Below, in pieces: positions 34,354 to 43,956 of a DNA stretch of 64,000 nucleotides. Position numbers and translations under genes: made by a program. The DNA is taken from the NCBI GenBank assembly GCA_964023205.1, contig OZ026844.1:31853326-31917325 (forward strand), written 5' to 3'. How positions within the stretch are numbered: the first letter of the stretch is position 1; every line of letters begins with the position of its first letter. The notes under the pieces were generated by a model. It did not search any database, was not told where the DNA came from, and saw nothing but the letters and a program-made list of their open reading frames with translations. This stretch comes from Lutraria lutraria (taxonomy: Eukaryota > Mollusca > Bivalvia > Venerida > Mactridae).

Positions 34354-34450
34354 TGGTTAAGGTGTCTTCTTAGGAGCGGGAGATAGAAGGTTTGAACCCT
34401 AGTGGAGACTGGGTTTGAACTGATGTCGTTGTTTGAGGGACGCCACATCT
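34354..34450 (+). mobile_element. tRNA-derived sequence, SINE head
   Basis: TGTGGTTAAGGTGTCTTCTT (A-box region) and GAAGGTTTGAACCCTAG (B box) are 35 bp apart in order. No matching body is found elsewhere in the window. Confidence 0.45.
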
Positions 34451-34636
34451 TTAATTCATTTCCTCATAAATAGTTCATTAATTTATTTTTACATATTTAT
34501 TTGTCTTTTAGCCCCTTAACCATTTTTCATTTAATCAGTATAAAACAAATGTCAAGTATGCCTTTAGAGAAATGAGCAATGTATAATTTGTGAAATAACA
34601 AATCTAACATCAAAATGTGCTCTGGTGTAGGAATCA

Positions 34637-35012
34637 GCTACCATCTGGAAAGACAGCGCTTTTTTCTACAGAAAGTCAATATACATGAGTCTGGTAAGGC
34701 AGCGCTTTCTCTTATAGTAAATCAATATACATTAGTCTGGTAAGGCAGCGCTTTCTTTTATAGTAAATCAATATACATTAGTCTGGTAAGGCAGCGCTTT
34801 CTTCTATAGTAAATCAATATACATTAGTCTGGTAAGGCAGCGCTTTCTTTTATAGTAAATCAATATACATTAGTCTGGTAAGGCAGCGCTTTCTTTTATA
34901 GTAAATCAATATACATTAGTCTGGTAAGACAGCTCTTTCTTTTATAGTATATCAATATACATTAGTCTGGTAAGGCAGCGCTTTCTTTTATAGTAAATCA
35001 ATATACATGTTT
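34637..35012 (+). repeat. 46-bp satellite, about eight units
   Basis: The unit AGTCTGGTAAGGCAGCGCTT, then TCTTTTATAGTAAATCAATA, then TACATT repeats at an exact 46-bp step. Six central units are nearly identical and the first is diverged. It stops 54 bp before the assembly gap. Confidence 0.95.
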
Positions 35013-35066
35013 CTGTTAATCATACAGTGCCAGCATGTGGAAATATTTCATTACGCTACATTGCAC

Positions 35067-35266
35067 NNNNNNNNNNNNNNNNNNNNNNNNNNNNNNNNNN
35101 NNNNNNNNNNNNNNNNNNNNNNNNNNNNNNNNNNNNNNNNNNNNNNNNNNNNNNNNNNNNNNNNNNNNNNNNNNNNNNNNNNNNNNNNNNNNNNNNNNNN
35201 NNNNNNNNNNNNNNNNNNNNNNNNNNNNNNNNNNNNNNNNNNNNNNNNNNNNNNNNNNNNNNNNNN
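35067..35266. other. Assembly gap of 200 N
   Basis: The run is exactly 200 N, which suggests an arbitrary-size scaffold gap. It lies between the 46-bp satellite and a truncated 'CAACCTC' repeat. Open frames spanning it are meaningless. Confidence 0.98.
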
Positions 35267-35345
35267 GTGGGAAAAATCTTGCAGTTGTTGAAAGGAGGTT
35301 GTTGCTCAAGGGAGGTCACTCTGGAGAGGTTGTACTGTACATCTA
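35267..35345 (+). repeat. 'CAACCTC' palindromic repeat, right part
   Basis: AAAGGAGGTTGTTGCTCAAG and GGAGAGGTTGTACTGTA are the right end of the family seen at 14112. The left end is inside the gap. Confidence 0.75.
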
Positions 35346-35654
35346 GTTATAATATAAATGATCTATCTTTTGGGGCCTAAAAATTCAACTGTATTTGTTT
35401 ACATGCTCATTAAAAAAAAGGGGCGAGTTGGTAGGGGATTTTTTTTGTTCTTGAAAGCATGAGAAAATGTTGAGAAAGTGGTTGTACCATTCCAGAGATA
35501 ATAAAGGGAAAACTTGGGGTAGGTTTAATAAACAGAAACAGACATTTTTTATGCTTTGTGTTGTTATTTTGTTCATTTGTTTGATTTAACATTGATTATA
35601 ATGCATATATTTATATGAAATTTTGAAACACTATATATGAAATTATGTATGAAA

Positions 35655-35753
35655 AAATAAAATTTAATTGGACAGCCTCTCAGAATTGGTGTTCTAATGC
35701 ATCAATCAAGCATATAAACACCAATTTTAAGAGGCATTCCAATTTAATTTTAG
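35655..35753. repeat. Hairpin, about 35-bp arms
   Basis: AAAATTTAATTGGACAGCCT, then CTCAGAATTGGTGTT, is mirrored by AACACCAATTTTAAGAGGCA, then TTCCAATTTAATTTT, around a 23-bp loop. Pairing is about 85 percent. It is a candidate short MITE; no other copy is seen here. Confidence 0.6.
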
Positions 35754-36267
35754 TTTCTTTTGCCGGGATGACATTTGATTGTCGTCACCACTCCCTTTTG
35801 ATTATATTTATATATATATAGTTTCATTCAAAGAAAATATTAATTGTGGTCTTCATTTCAATATATGTATATTATTTAAAAGAATATTGATATGATTTTG
35901 TGATGGAAGTTTTAATAAATAGAATTATTTTTATGCTTGTTTATCCTTTGTTAGTATGCTATTTTGTCCGTCGTCTGTCCACACTTCAAATGTCTTCTCT
36001 GAAACGGCTGTGTCAAATTTGAAGAAACTCCCAAGGAATGATCTTTGGTTGGACCTTTACAAAAATGTTATTCCATACGGAACTCTGGTTTCCATGGCAA
36101 TCAAAGGGAAAAAAAATAAAAACTCTTGTTGTCTTAAACCACATGATCTTTTAGGCTTAGATATTTGGCACGAAGCACCACCTAGAAACCCTCTTACAAA
36201 GTTGCTAAAATAATGTCCCTGGGGTCATAATTGGTCCTGCCCCAGGGACATTATTTATGTAGATTTA

Positions 36268-37762
36268 TTGACGAGCCCGCCTGGGGTGAGCTCGACATAG
36301 TCGCCACAATTGCGGTTGTGTGTCTGTACGTTAATTAGTTGGTGAGTTAGTGAGTGAGCGAGTTAGTGTGTCCGTCTGGATCCTTGTCCGGACTGTATCT
36401 CCCTTATGCATTGACACTTTTAAAGATAACTTGGCATAATTGTTAAACACCATGAGACGGTGTGCAGTGCGCAAGATCCAGGTGTCTAGCTCAAAGGTCA
36501 AGGTCACACGTAAAAAATGAGCACTGTATACCTTGTCCGGGCTGTATCTCCCTTATGCATTGACACTTTTAAAGATAACTTGGCATAATTGTTAAACACC
36601 ATGAGACGGTGTGCAGTGCGCAAGATCCAGGTCTCTAGCTCAAAGGTCAAGGTCACACGTAAAAAATGAGCACTATATACCTTGTCCGGGCTGTATCTCC
36701 CTTATGCATTGACACTTTTAAAGATAACTTGGCATAATTGTTAAACACCATGAGACGGTGTGCAGTGCGCAAGATCCAGGTCTCTAGCATAAAGGTCAAG
36801 GTCACACGTCAAAAATGAGCACTATATACCTTGTCTGGGCTGTATCTCCCTTATGCATTGACACTTTTAAAGATAACTTGGCATAATTTTTAAACACCAT
36901 GAGACGGTGTGCAGTGCGCAAGATCCAGGTCTCTAGCATAAAGGTCAAGGTCACACGTCAAAAATGAGCACTATATACCTTGTCTGGGCTGTATCTCCCT
37001 TATGCATTGACACTTTTAAAGATAACTTGGCATAATTTTTAAACACCATGAGACGGTGTGCAGTGCGCAAGATCCAGGTCTCTAGCATAAAGGTCAAGGT
37101 CACACGTCAAAAATGAGCACTATATACCTTGTCTGGGCTGTATCTCCCTTATGCATTGACACTTTTAAAGATAACTTGGCATTATTTTTAAACACCATGA
37201 GACAGTGTGCAGTGCGCAAGATCCAGGTCTCTAGCTCAAAGGCCAAGGTCACAATTAGAGGTCAAACGTCAAAAATGAGCATTAGAGACCTTGTCCGGGC
37301 TGTATCTCCCTTATGCATAGAAACTTTTTAAGATAACTTGGCATAATTGTTAAACACCATCAGACGGTGTGCAGTGCGTAAGATCAAGGTCTCTAGCTCA
37401 AAGGTCAAGGTCACACTTAGAGGTCAAACATAAAAATAATCATTATACACCTTGTCAGGACTGTGTCTCCCTTATGCATTGAATTATTTGAAAATGACTT
37501 GCCGTAATACAATGAGACCATGTGTCTTGGGCAACACCCAGATTTTCATAGGTCAAAGGTCAAGATTACACATTCGGTCAAATATATTTTCCTCTTCTGG
37601 GCTGTGACTTCTGTTTGCATTCAAGGATTTTGAAATGAATTGGTATAAAAGTAAAACTTCAATGAAATGATGTGTCATGAATATCACCCATACTTGTAGT
37701 TCAAAGGTCAAGATCACAAGCTGGCTATACAGGGGCTCGACATGTTGCCCTTGGGCTTCTAG
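36268..37762 (+). mobile_element. Helentron/pearl-like element, copy 4, expanded array
   Basis: It has the ends TTGACGAGCCCGCC and GGGCTTCTAG and is the longest copy: seven good monomers plus two diverged ones. The first monomers are about 149 bp because the TTAGAGGTCAAA segment is missing, while the last two good ones keep it and are about 160 bp. This shows local amplification of a deleted monomer. Confidence 0.85.
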
Positions 37763-37916
37763 TATAGGAAAATCTTCTTGTTCTAATGCACAAGGCTTAG
37801 AACTTAGAAATTTGGCATGGAGCAACATCTAGAGGCCCTCTAACAAAGTTGCTAAAATAATGTCCCTTGGTCATTATTGGCCCTGCTCAAGGGGGTTACA
37901 TGTTTTATAAAGACAT

Positions 37917-38003
37917 ATGTTAAACACCATGAGACGGTGTGCAGTGCGCAAGATCCAGGTCTCTAGCTCAAAGGCCAAGGTCACACTTAGAGGTCATATT
38001 TAA
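37917..38003 (+). repeat. Single-monomer fragment of the Helentron-like family
   Basis: TTAAACACCATGAGACGGTG to AGGTCAAGG-type sequence (here AAGGCCAAGGTCACACTTAG with AGGTCA) stands alone, without either terminus. Confidence 0.8.
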
Positions 38004-38160
38004 TAAAAATAAATTTATTTTTTAAAATCTTTTTGTACGAAGCACTAGGATTTTGCATGTAGCAACATGTACTGCTGCACAAATTTAAATAGTATTCATA
38101 AGAGATATTGCCATAACTCGATTTTCAGGTGAGCATCCCAGGGCCATTAGGCCCTCTTGT

Positions 38161-39997
38161 GTCATTACAAATCATTGTAAATCATTAAATGGAGGTAATG
38201 ATATTGTTTTATGTTTCACATCTAGAAATTGAATGTAGAATTTTTAGTAACTTAAGTTTTATTTTATTGTATTATTCTGGCTAATTGAAGTATGAATTTT
38301 TATATAATTTGTGTAATTTTGATTGTCTCCCTTTATTTCCCTACCCAGAAGTATATAAAGGGAAGTAATTGAAAGCAATCTAATAAAAACCTCATATCTG
38401 TTATTATCTGGATAAAAAATAATTAATGTGTTGTTTATTAATATGATATTCTCATGTATTATTATTTTGATACTATAAATAATATTATTTTAATAAATTT
38501 CAATAATAATAGTTTGTATAAATGATATAGATCAGGGATGCTATATAACCTCAAATTACCCACTCAGTGATCATGTGTTGTGAGTAACCATGGTAACATG
38601 ATAAACAATATGTTTAATAATTATTATGTTCTACGACATGCTGAAAACCTAGAGCTTGTACTTTCTGCCATGTCTTTGTTTGGAGCCATTAGCTGTCCTG
38701 GTGGATTACATCATTGCTCTTTTTGTTTAACTGCTGAAAAGAGGTGGCTGTTAAAAAGAAGTTATATATGACATGCTTGCTTGTATTAAACCAGTCTTCT
38801 TTGTCTGAAATGCTGAATAATTATTTTGATTGTAACTCAAAAAAATTGTGATTCAAAGAATTGTTTTGTTTTGACTGCTTAGTAGAAGTGGCTGCTATTT
38901 ATAGATACAAGACCAATTAACTGTTGTATACAGGTGGTAGATACTGTTCTGTACTGTTTGTATACATTGTCTTTATTTTATGCATTTATGATTAATTTAT
39001 TTTTCACTCAAATTATTCAAATTATTAACTAATTTCTGTTTCATATTTATCATTATCATCTATTGTGTAATGTTTTAAATAAGCTCTGCATACTTATTGT
39101 ATGATTTACAGTATTGTGTTGTATCTAAATTATGCATGTTGTATAAACATCATGTTTTTAATTTTATTGCCAATACACACATCCATGTATGTATGTGTGT
39201 TGGGTTTATATGTCTATTTTATAAATGAATTGGTTTTATGTTGCAACAAATAAACAATAAAAATGAACATTTTGTCTTATGTTTTATATTTATCAGTGAA
39301 AACAAATCACTTGGTCTTACAACAATAAGTTTTATAAAAAAAGCATTTTGCTTGACATGTATATATATATATAATCCAAAATCATCAAAATGCACAACAA
39401 AAAAAGTATATTAACTCAACTGGAACATAATGAGCACAAATACATTTCATAGGGGTGTTCACATAATAAATGGACTCATCCTGTCAAAAAAAAAAAAATT
39501 ATGACACTGTTTTTAACCTTTTTGCACTAAATTTGAGTGTACTTTTAGGAAAAAAAAAGTTTTTCAGACTTTTTTGTAACAGTCGAAAAATGAAAATTTT
39601 GCCTGTGACAAATCTGAGCTAGGGTTTGCTAGGGTTTTGGTACTTTTCAGTACAAATATGACCATGTGACCAAAAACTATTCAAGTGTCACGTAAACTGA
39701 CCTCACTTGCACTGAAAAATCTTCATTGCCCTAGTTAGTGACCTGAATGACCCACTTAAACAAGCAATAGCCTCATTTCCATACCTTGACCACTGAATTT
39801 ATAGAAATAGGGGTGACAGATTTTTTAAATATTTTTACAAACAACCGAATGGACATGTTCTTGTTTATAAATTAAGCTGTGTACATTTTTAAGATTATTG
39901 ATAATGTTATTTTCCCATTTCATCCAGAATTGGAAGCCGATTGCTCATAAGTAACAGAGTTTTTGTATTTTGACATAGCATCAATGGACTAGCCCGT
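38161..39997. other. Intergenic, no gene recognised
   Basis: The AT-rich sequence has several AATAAA hexamers (for example near 39249). The open frame 38580-38771 lacks any family resemblance. Confidence 0.5.
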
Positions 39998-40569
39998 GTG
40001 CAGGACAAAGTCTACTTTGTTTTCATGGGTGACTAAACAGACAAACACGTGGAACATTACTTATTTTTAGATTTTTTGCATGAACTGCTTATACATATAA
40101 TATCATTCACACCAAGATGGTTGCCATGAGAGATTTATTAAAACAATACACTTTAATTTATCAAAAGAATTCCATCAAAACAAACTCATTCACTGCCCAC
40201 CATATAAGGTTACAATATTCTGGAATTTCACTTCTTGATGGGGGGGGATGACGAACTTTAATAATACCATACATTAAAACTAATGAGTTTATATAAAAGC
40301 ATGTTTTAACTTAAATAAGTAATTAAATTATTGTCTTGTGATTTAAACATTTTATGGTATTACCCTCCCTCAAACAGATCATTCCAAACCCAGCTTGTTT
40401 TTCATTGGTTGAGAATTTGTTGATATCCACGTGGTGGCATGAAAAAGTAAACATTGAAAACAAAGGATGACCTAGATAACTTTTTCTTCAGCTTTTTTCC
40501 TCTTTTTTCTGTTTTTCATTTTTGAGTTTTCTCCCTTTGATACTAATTTATCCCCACAGTTAATTTTAA

Positions 40570-40636
40570 ACTGGTTCCCGTTCCATGATGCAGTGCACCA
40601 AAGGTATACACACAAGTCAACGGGAACCAGTTTAAG
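40570..40636. repeat. AAACTGGTTCCCGTT hairpin in copy A
   Basis: AAACTGGTTCCCGTT and AACGGGAACCAGTTT are perfect 15-bp inverse arms around a loop with GATGCAGTGCACCAAAGG. The same hairpin is in copy B (41648-41714) and, with a shorter loop, at 50044-50100. Confidence 0.85.
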
Positions 40637-41647
40637 TTAATTTGTGCCTGTGCCACAGTCAGTTCCACATAACAACCACCTCTTAACAAACAGCAGTAGT
40701 AACCTGTGAACTCTGACCACCTACCATTGATGATTTCCTCTCACTTGTAACATTAATCTGTAAACTACAAACAGCATCACAGGAGCAACTTGGTCCTCGT
40801 GTTTTTGTTGTCATGTACATGTTTGTACGAATTACTTGTATGGCACGTACTTCAATATGTATGGTGACATATATGATGTTATTCTTCTTGTGTTTGGATA
40901 GAATGTTCAGGTGCTGTAGTTCGAATGAATGGATCACTATATATATATGCTTGCTGCTGACATGTACTGTATTTTATTCCTTAAGCACTGCAATAGCAGC
41001 AATAAACTTAAGAATTTCGGGGCATTAATTCTGATATGAAATGTGTGGCAAGTAAATATGTTTGTTCCTTATTGTGCAGGACAAAGTCTACTTTGTTTTC
41101 ATGGGTGACTAAACAGACAAACACATGGAACATTACTTATTTTTAGATTTTTTTCATGTACTGCTTATACATACAATATCATTAATACCAAGCTGGTTGC
41201 CATGAAAGACTTATTAAAACAAGACAGTTTAGTTTTGTCAAAAGAATTCCATCAAAACAAACTCATTCACTGCCCACCATATAAGGTTACAATATTCTGG
41301 AATTTCACTTCTTGGTGGGGGGGGGTATGACGAACTTTAATAATACCATACATTAAAACTAATGAGTTTATATAAAAGCATGTTTTAACTTAAATAAGTA
41401 ATTAAATTATTGTCTTGAGATTTAAACATTTTATGGTATTACCCTCCCTCAAACAGATCATTCCAAACCCAGCTTGTTTTTCATTGGTTGAGAATTTGTT
41501 GATATCCACGTGGTGGCATGAAAAAGTAAACATTGAAAACAAAGGATGACCTAGATAACTTTTTCTTCAGCTTTTTTCCTCTTTTTTCTGTTTTTCATTT
41601 TTGAGTTTTCTCCCTTTGATACTAATTTATCCCCACAGTTAATTTTA

Positions 41648-41714
41648 AACTGGTTCCCGTTCCATGATGCAGTGCACCAAAGGTGTACACACAAGTCAAC
41701 GGGAACCAGTTTAA
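41648..41714. repeat. AAACTGGTTCCCGTT hairpin in copy B
   Basis: The arms are identical to those at 40570; one base of the loop differs (GTGTAC for GTATAC). Confidence 0.85.
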
Positions 41715-42189
41715 GTTAATTTGTGCCTGTGCCACAGTCAGTTCCACATAACAACCACCTCTTAACAAACAGCAGTAGTAACCTGTGAACTCTGACCACC
41801 TACCATTGATGATTACCTCTCACTTGTAACATTAATCTGTAAACTACAAGCAGCATCACAGGAGCAACTTGGTCCTCGTGTTTTTGTTGTCATGTACATG
41901 TATGTACGAATTATTTGTATTGTTACTTCAATATGTATGATGCTATTCTTCTTGTGTTTGGATAGAATGTTCAGGTGCTGTAGTTCGAATGAATGGATCA
42001 CTATATATATATGCTTGCTGCTGACATGTACTGTATTTTATTCCTTAAGCACTGCAATATCAGCATTAAACTTAAGAATTTCGGGGCATTAATTTTGATA
42101 TGAAATTTGTGGCAAGTAAATATGTTTGTTCCTTATTGTAAGATAGGAAAAATGTTACTTGGAATAGTAAACTACCAAAAAGAACAAAG

Positions 42190-42195
42190 TTTATT
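42190..42195 (-). promoter_or_regulatory. Candidate poly(A) signal of the cGAS-like gene
   Basis: TTTATT on the plus strand is AATAAA on the minus strand, about 175 bp beyond the stop at 42371. Confidence 0.45.
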
Positions 42196-42370
42196 AGCAA
42201 ATATGGTATAGATTAGAAATGTACTATTGTGTGTTAAGCATTCCATAACATTCGATAGCAAAACAAAACACTATGCATTCATTCTTTATGCAAATATTAA
42301 CTATAAGGTTTTATCAGATTCTGAACTCAACTTTTATATAATTGATTTCTCTAATTGTGAGCTCAGCTCA

Positions 42371-43948
42371 CTAAAGCTTTGTATCAACACGTTCAATCTT
42401 AACTTTATCAACATCGTCTAGTTCTAAGCCAAATAGGCTCCATCCAACATCATTTAAAAGCTGCTCCCTATCATTTTCATCTTCCTCCCGCAAAACACAT
42501 AACACTTCATACAGTCTACACACTACCTCTGGACCATGCCAAGAACTTTGACGCAGATAACTATCATATTCACTCAAAGCTTTCTTCGAGATGGGATCTT
42601 CTACTTTTTCAATAATCCCCTCCAAGTTTGGCATTGTACATGGCTTTTTATCTTGGCCATAGAATTCACTTGGTTGGCCATGAGTTTCTATGCAACAAGT
42701 TTCTGGAATGAATTGCCGAGTCGAGTTTAGCTTTATTTCATACGGAGAGAAAAAGGCTGACACAGAGTAAAAATTGACCTTCATGCACATGCATAGCATA
42801 GAAAACACTTCAATCACTCGGTTCACAAGCTGACCTTCTGACCACATCTCGTCTGCTTTGTAGGTTTCGATCAAAAATAAAACGGTATTCTTTAATGCAA
42901 AAGATGAAATGATGCTATCATAACATATATTGCAGTTTTCTCTCTTTCTGTACTTTGGAACTAAATGATGAACAATACATTTGCATAATCTGTAACATTT
43001 AATTCTGTTATTGTCTCGACCATATTGTTGGAAACTTTCTTTTTCTAAACTGGACATTGGAAATCTTATACTGTTAATGGCAAAATCTATTGTTTCGTCC
43101 CGTGGAAGAATCGCGTAAACTAGACCATGTTTATCTAAACAATGCTTGCTTAAATAATATCTGTGCACTAAATTATCATCTTGAACAGACGATAATTTAT
43201 CTGCTGTAAGCGGTATCCAAAAGCAAATGTCAAGGTCGACGAATTTTTCCTCTTTTAGCATTTTAATGTGAAATGTTCCTGCAACACTGACGTCATCTAA
43301 ACAACACGTGGTATCAAGAAGTTCACAATCGTCTGCTAAATTTCTGCGCATCTCGTTCGCCCACAACTGTCTCATGCCACTTGAAAAGTTAATTATAAAT
43401 TCACTAGTATTATTACAACCAATGTCATCAATCAAGTCCAGAATATTGTCATTGAACTGAATAGAATCATTGCGAAGCAGAAGAGCAAATACGTCTTCAT
43501 TTGCGAGAGCTGGGAGTATAATAGCGAAGTCAAATTCATCAGGTTTGTATATTTTGGAACCTTCAGGCATACTTCCGATTGACATCATGTAACTATTCTT
43601 GAATACTTTAAAAGATGAAGACAAATTATTTATTGTTTTATCTAACATTAAAGTTATCATTGAAAATATCTGTTCTGCTTCCTCAGAGTCTGTAACGTTA
43701 GGGGAATTTATGAAATCAAATAAAATATTAATTGAGCTGGACTCGCTAATATCGTCATCAGAATCAACCTCATGATCAGCATCTGCAGTCAAGTCATCGT
43801 CTGCGTCATCGTCTGCATCATTTTTAGGAGTTTCGTGCGGTGTACTGAATTCATCAGTATCGTCCGTTAGTTCGGTGGTTTCCCATGATCGGTAAGGCCA
43901 CATAGGTCGTATGTATTCGATATTCACGCTTGTATGACTTGTTGCCAT
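42371..43948 (-). CDS. Mab-21/cGAS-like receptor (cGLR)
   Basis: The frame encodes 525 residues without introns. I start at the ATG at 43948, not the upstream in-frame one, because TTATTTCAG ends at 43958 and looks like the acceptor of a 5' UTR intron. Residues 29-71 are an acidic, Ser/Asp-rich disordered leader. The nucleotidyltransferase signature follows: GS at 125-126 in SIGSMPEGSKI, then E138 and D140 in KPDEFDFAIIL, and a third acidic residue in FVDLDICFWIP (D238 or D240). A Mab-21 C-terminal helical part is suggested by CKCIVHHLVPKYR and SFALKNTVLFLIE, with a W-containing helix after it. In this family such proteins sense double-stranded nucleic acid and make cyclic dinucleotides that signal through STING; ligand and product here are unknown. 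No zinc-ribbon like that of vertebrate cGAS is seen. Some Mab-21 relatives are inactive, but the key acids are kept here. Confidence 0.85.
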   Translation of the reverse strand: MATSHTSVNIEYIRPMWPYRSWETTELTDDTDEFSTPHETPKNDADDDADDDLTADADHEVDSDDDISESSSINILFDFINSPNVTDSEEAEQIFSMITLMLDKTINNLSSSFKVFKNSYMMSIGSMPEGSKIYKPDEFDFAIILPALANEDVFALLLRNDSIQFNDNILDLIDDIGCNNTSEFIINFSSGMRQLWANEMRRNLADDCELLDTTCCLDDVSVAGTFHIKMLKEEKFVDLDICFWIPLTADKLSSVQDDNLVHRYYLSKHCLDKHGLVYAILPRDETIDFAINSIRFPMSSLEKESFQQYGRDNNRIKCYRLCKCIVHHLVPKYRKRENCNICYDSIISSFALKNTVLFLIETYKADEMWSEGQLVNRVIEVFSMLCMCMKVNFYSVSAFFSPYEIKLNSTRQFIPETCCIETHGQPSEFYGQDKKPCTMPNLEGIIEKVEDPISKKALSEYDSYLRQSSWHGPEVVCRLYEVLCVLREEDENDREQLLNDVGWSLFGLELDDVDKVKIERVDTKL

Positions 43949-43956
43949 TTTAATTC

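Larger units (their letters stand above)
35945..38160 (+). mobile_element. Composite repeat, interrupted by other elements
   Basis: GTCCGTCGTCTGTCCACACT at 35967 and GAGCATCCCAGGGCCATTAG with GCCCTCTTG near 38127 look like the two ends of one 'GTCCGTC...GGGCCTCTTG' repeat family, which resembles 12036-12600 in style. Similar phrases (GAAGCACCACCTAGAAACCC, GTTGCTAAAATAATGTCCCT) occur before 36250 and again at 37815-37870, so the body is itself duplicated. The Helentron-like copy 4 and a fragment of it at 37917 are nested inside. Confidence 0.5.
39998..42140 (+). repeat. 1.07-kb tandem duplication
   Basis: Copy A runs from GTGCAGGACAAAGTCTACTT at 39998 to about 41073. Copy B starts with the same words at 41074 and ends at TTTGTTCCTTATTG near 42138. 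The copies are nearly identical, with scattered substitutions, a G-run length change (40239 against 41317) and a short deletion (near 41920). The open frames MIHSFELQHLNIL on the minus strand appear in both but differ in length and are not supported as genes. It ends 230 bp from the stop of the cGAS-like gene. Confidence 0.9.

Noticed and set aside
34637..35012. CRISPR-like regular array
   Set aside because: The 46-bp unit is a head-to-tail satellite with no variable spacers, in a eukaryotic genome.
35007..35380. Open frames across the N run
   Set aside because: The 200 N are an assembly gap; the frames consist mainly of unknown residues.
40683..42001. MIHSFELQHLNIL frames in both copies of the 1.07-kb duplication
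   Set aside because: The frames differ in length between copies through indels that are not multiples of a codon, and they have no family resemblance.
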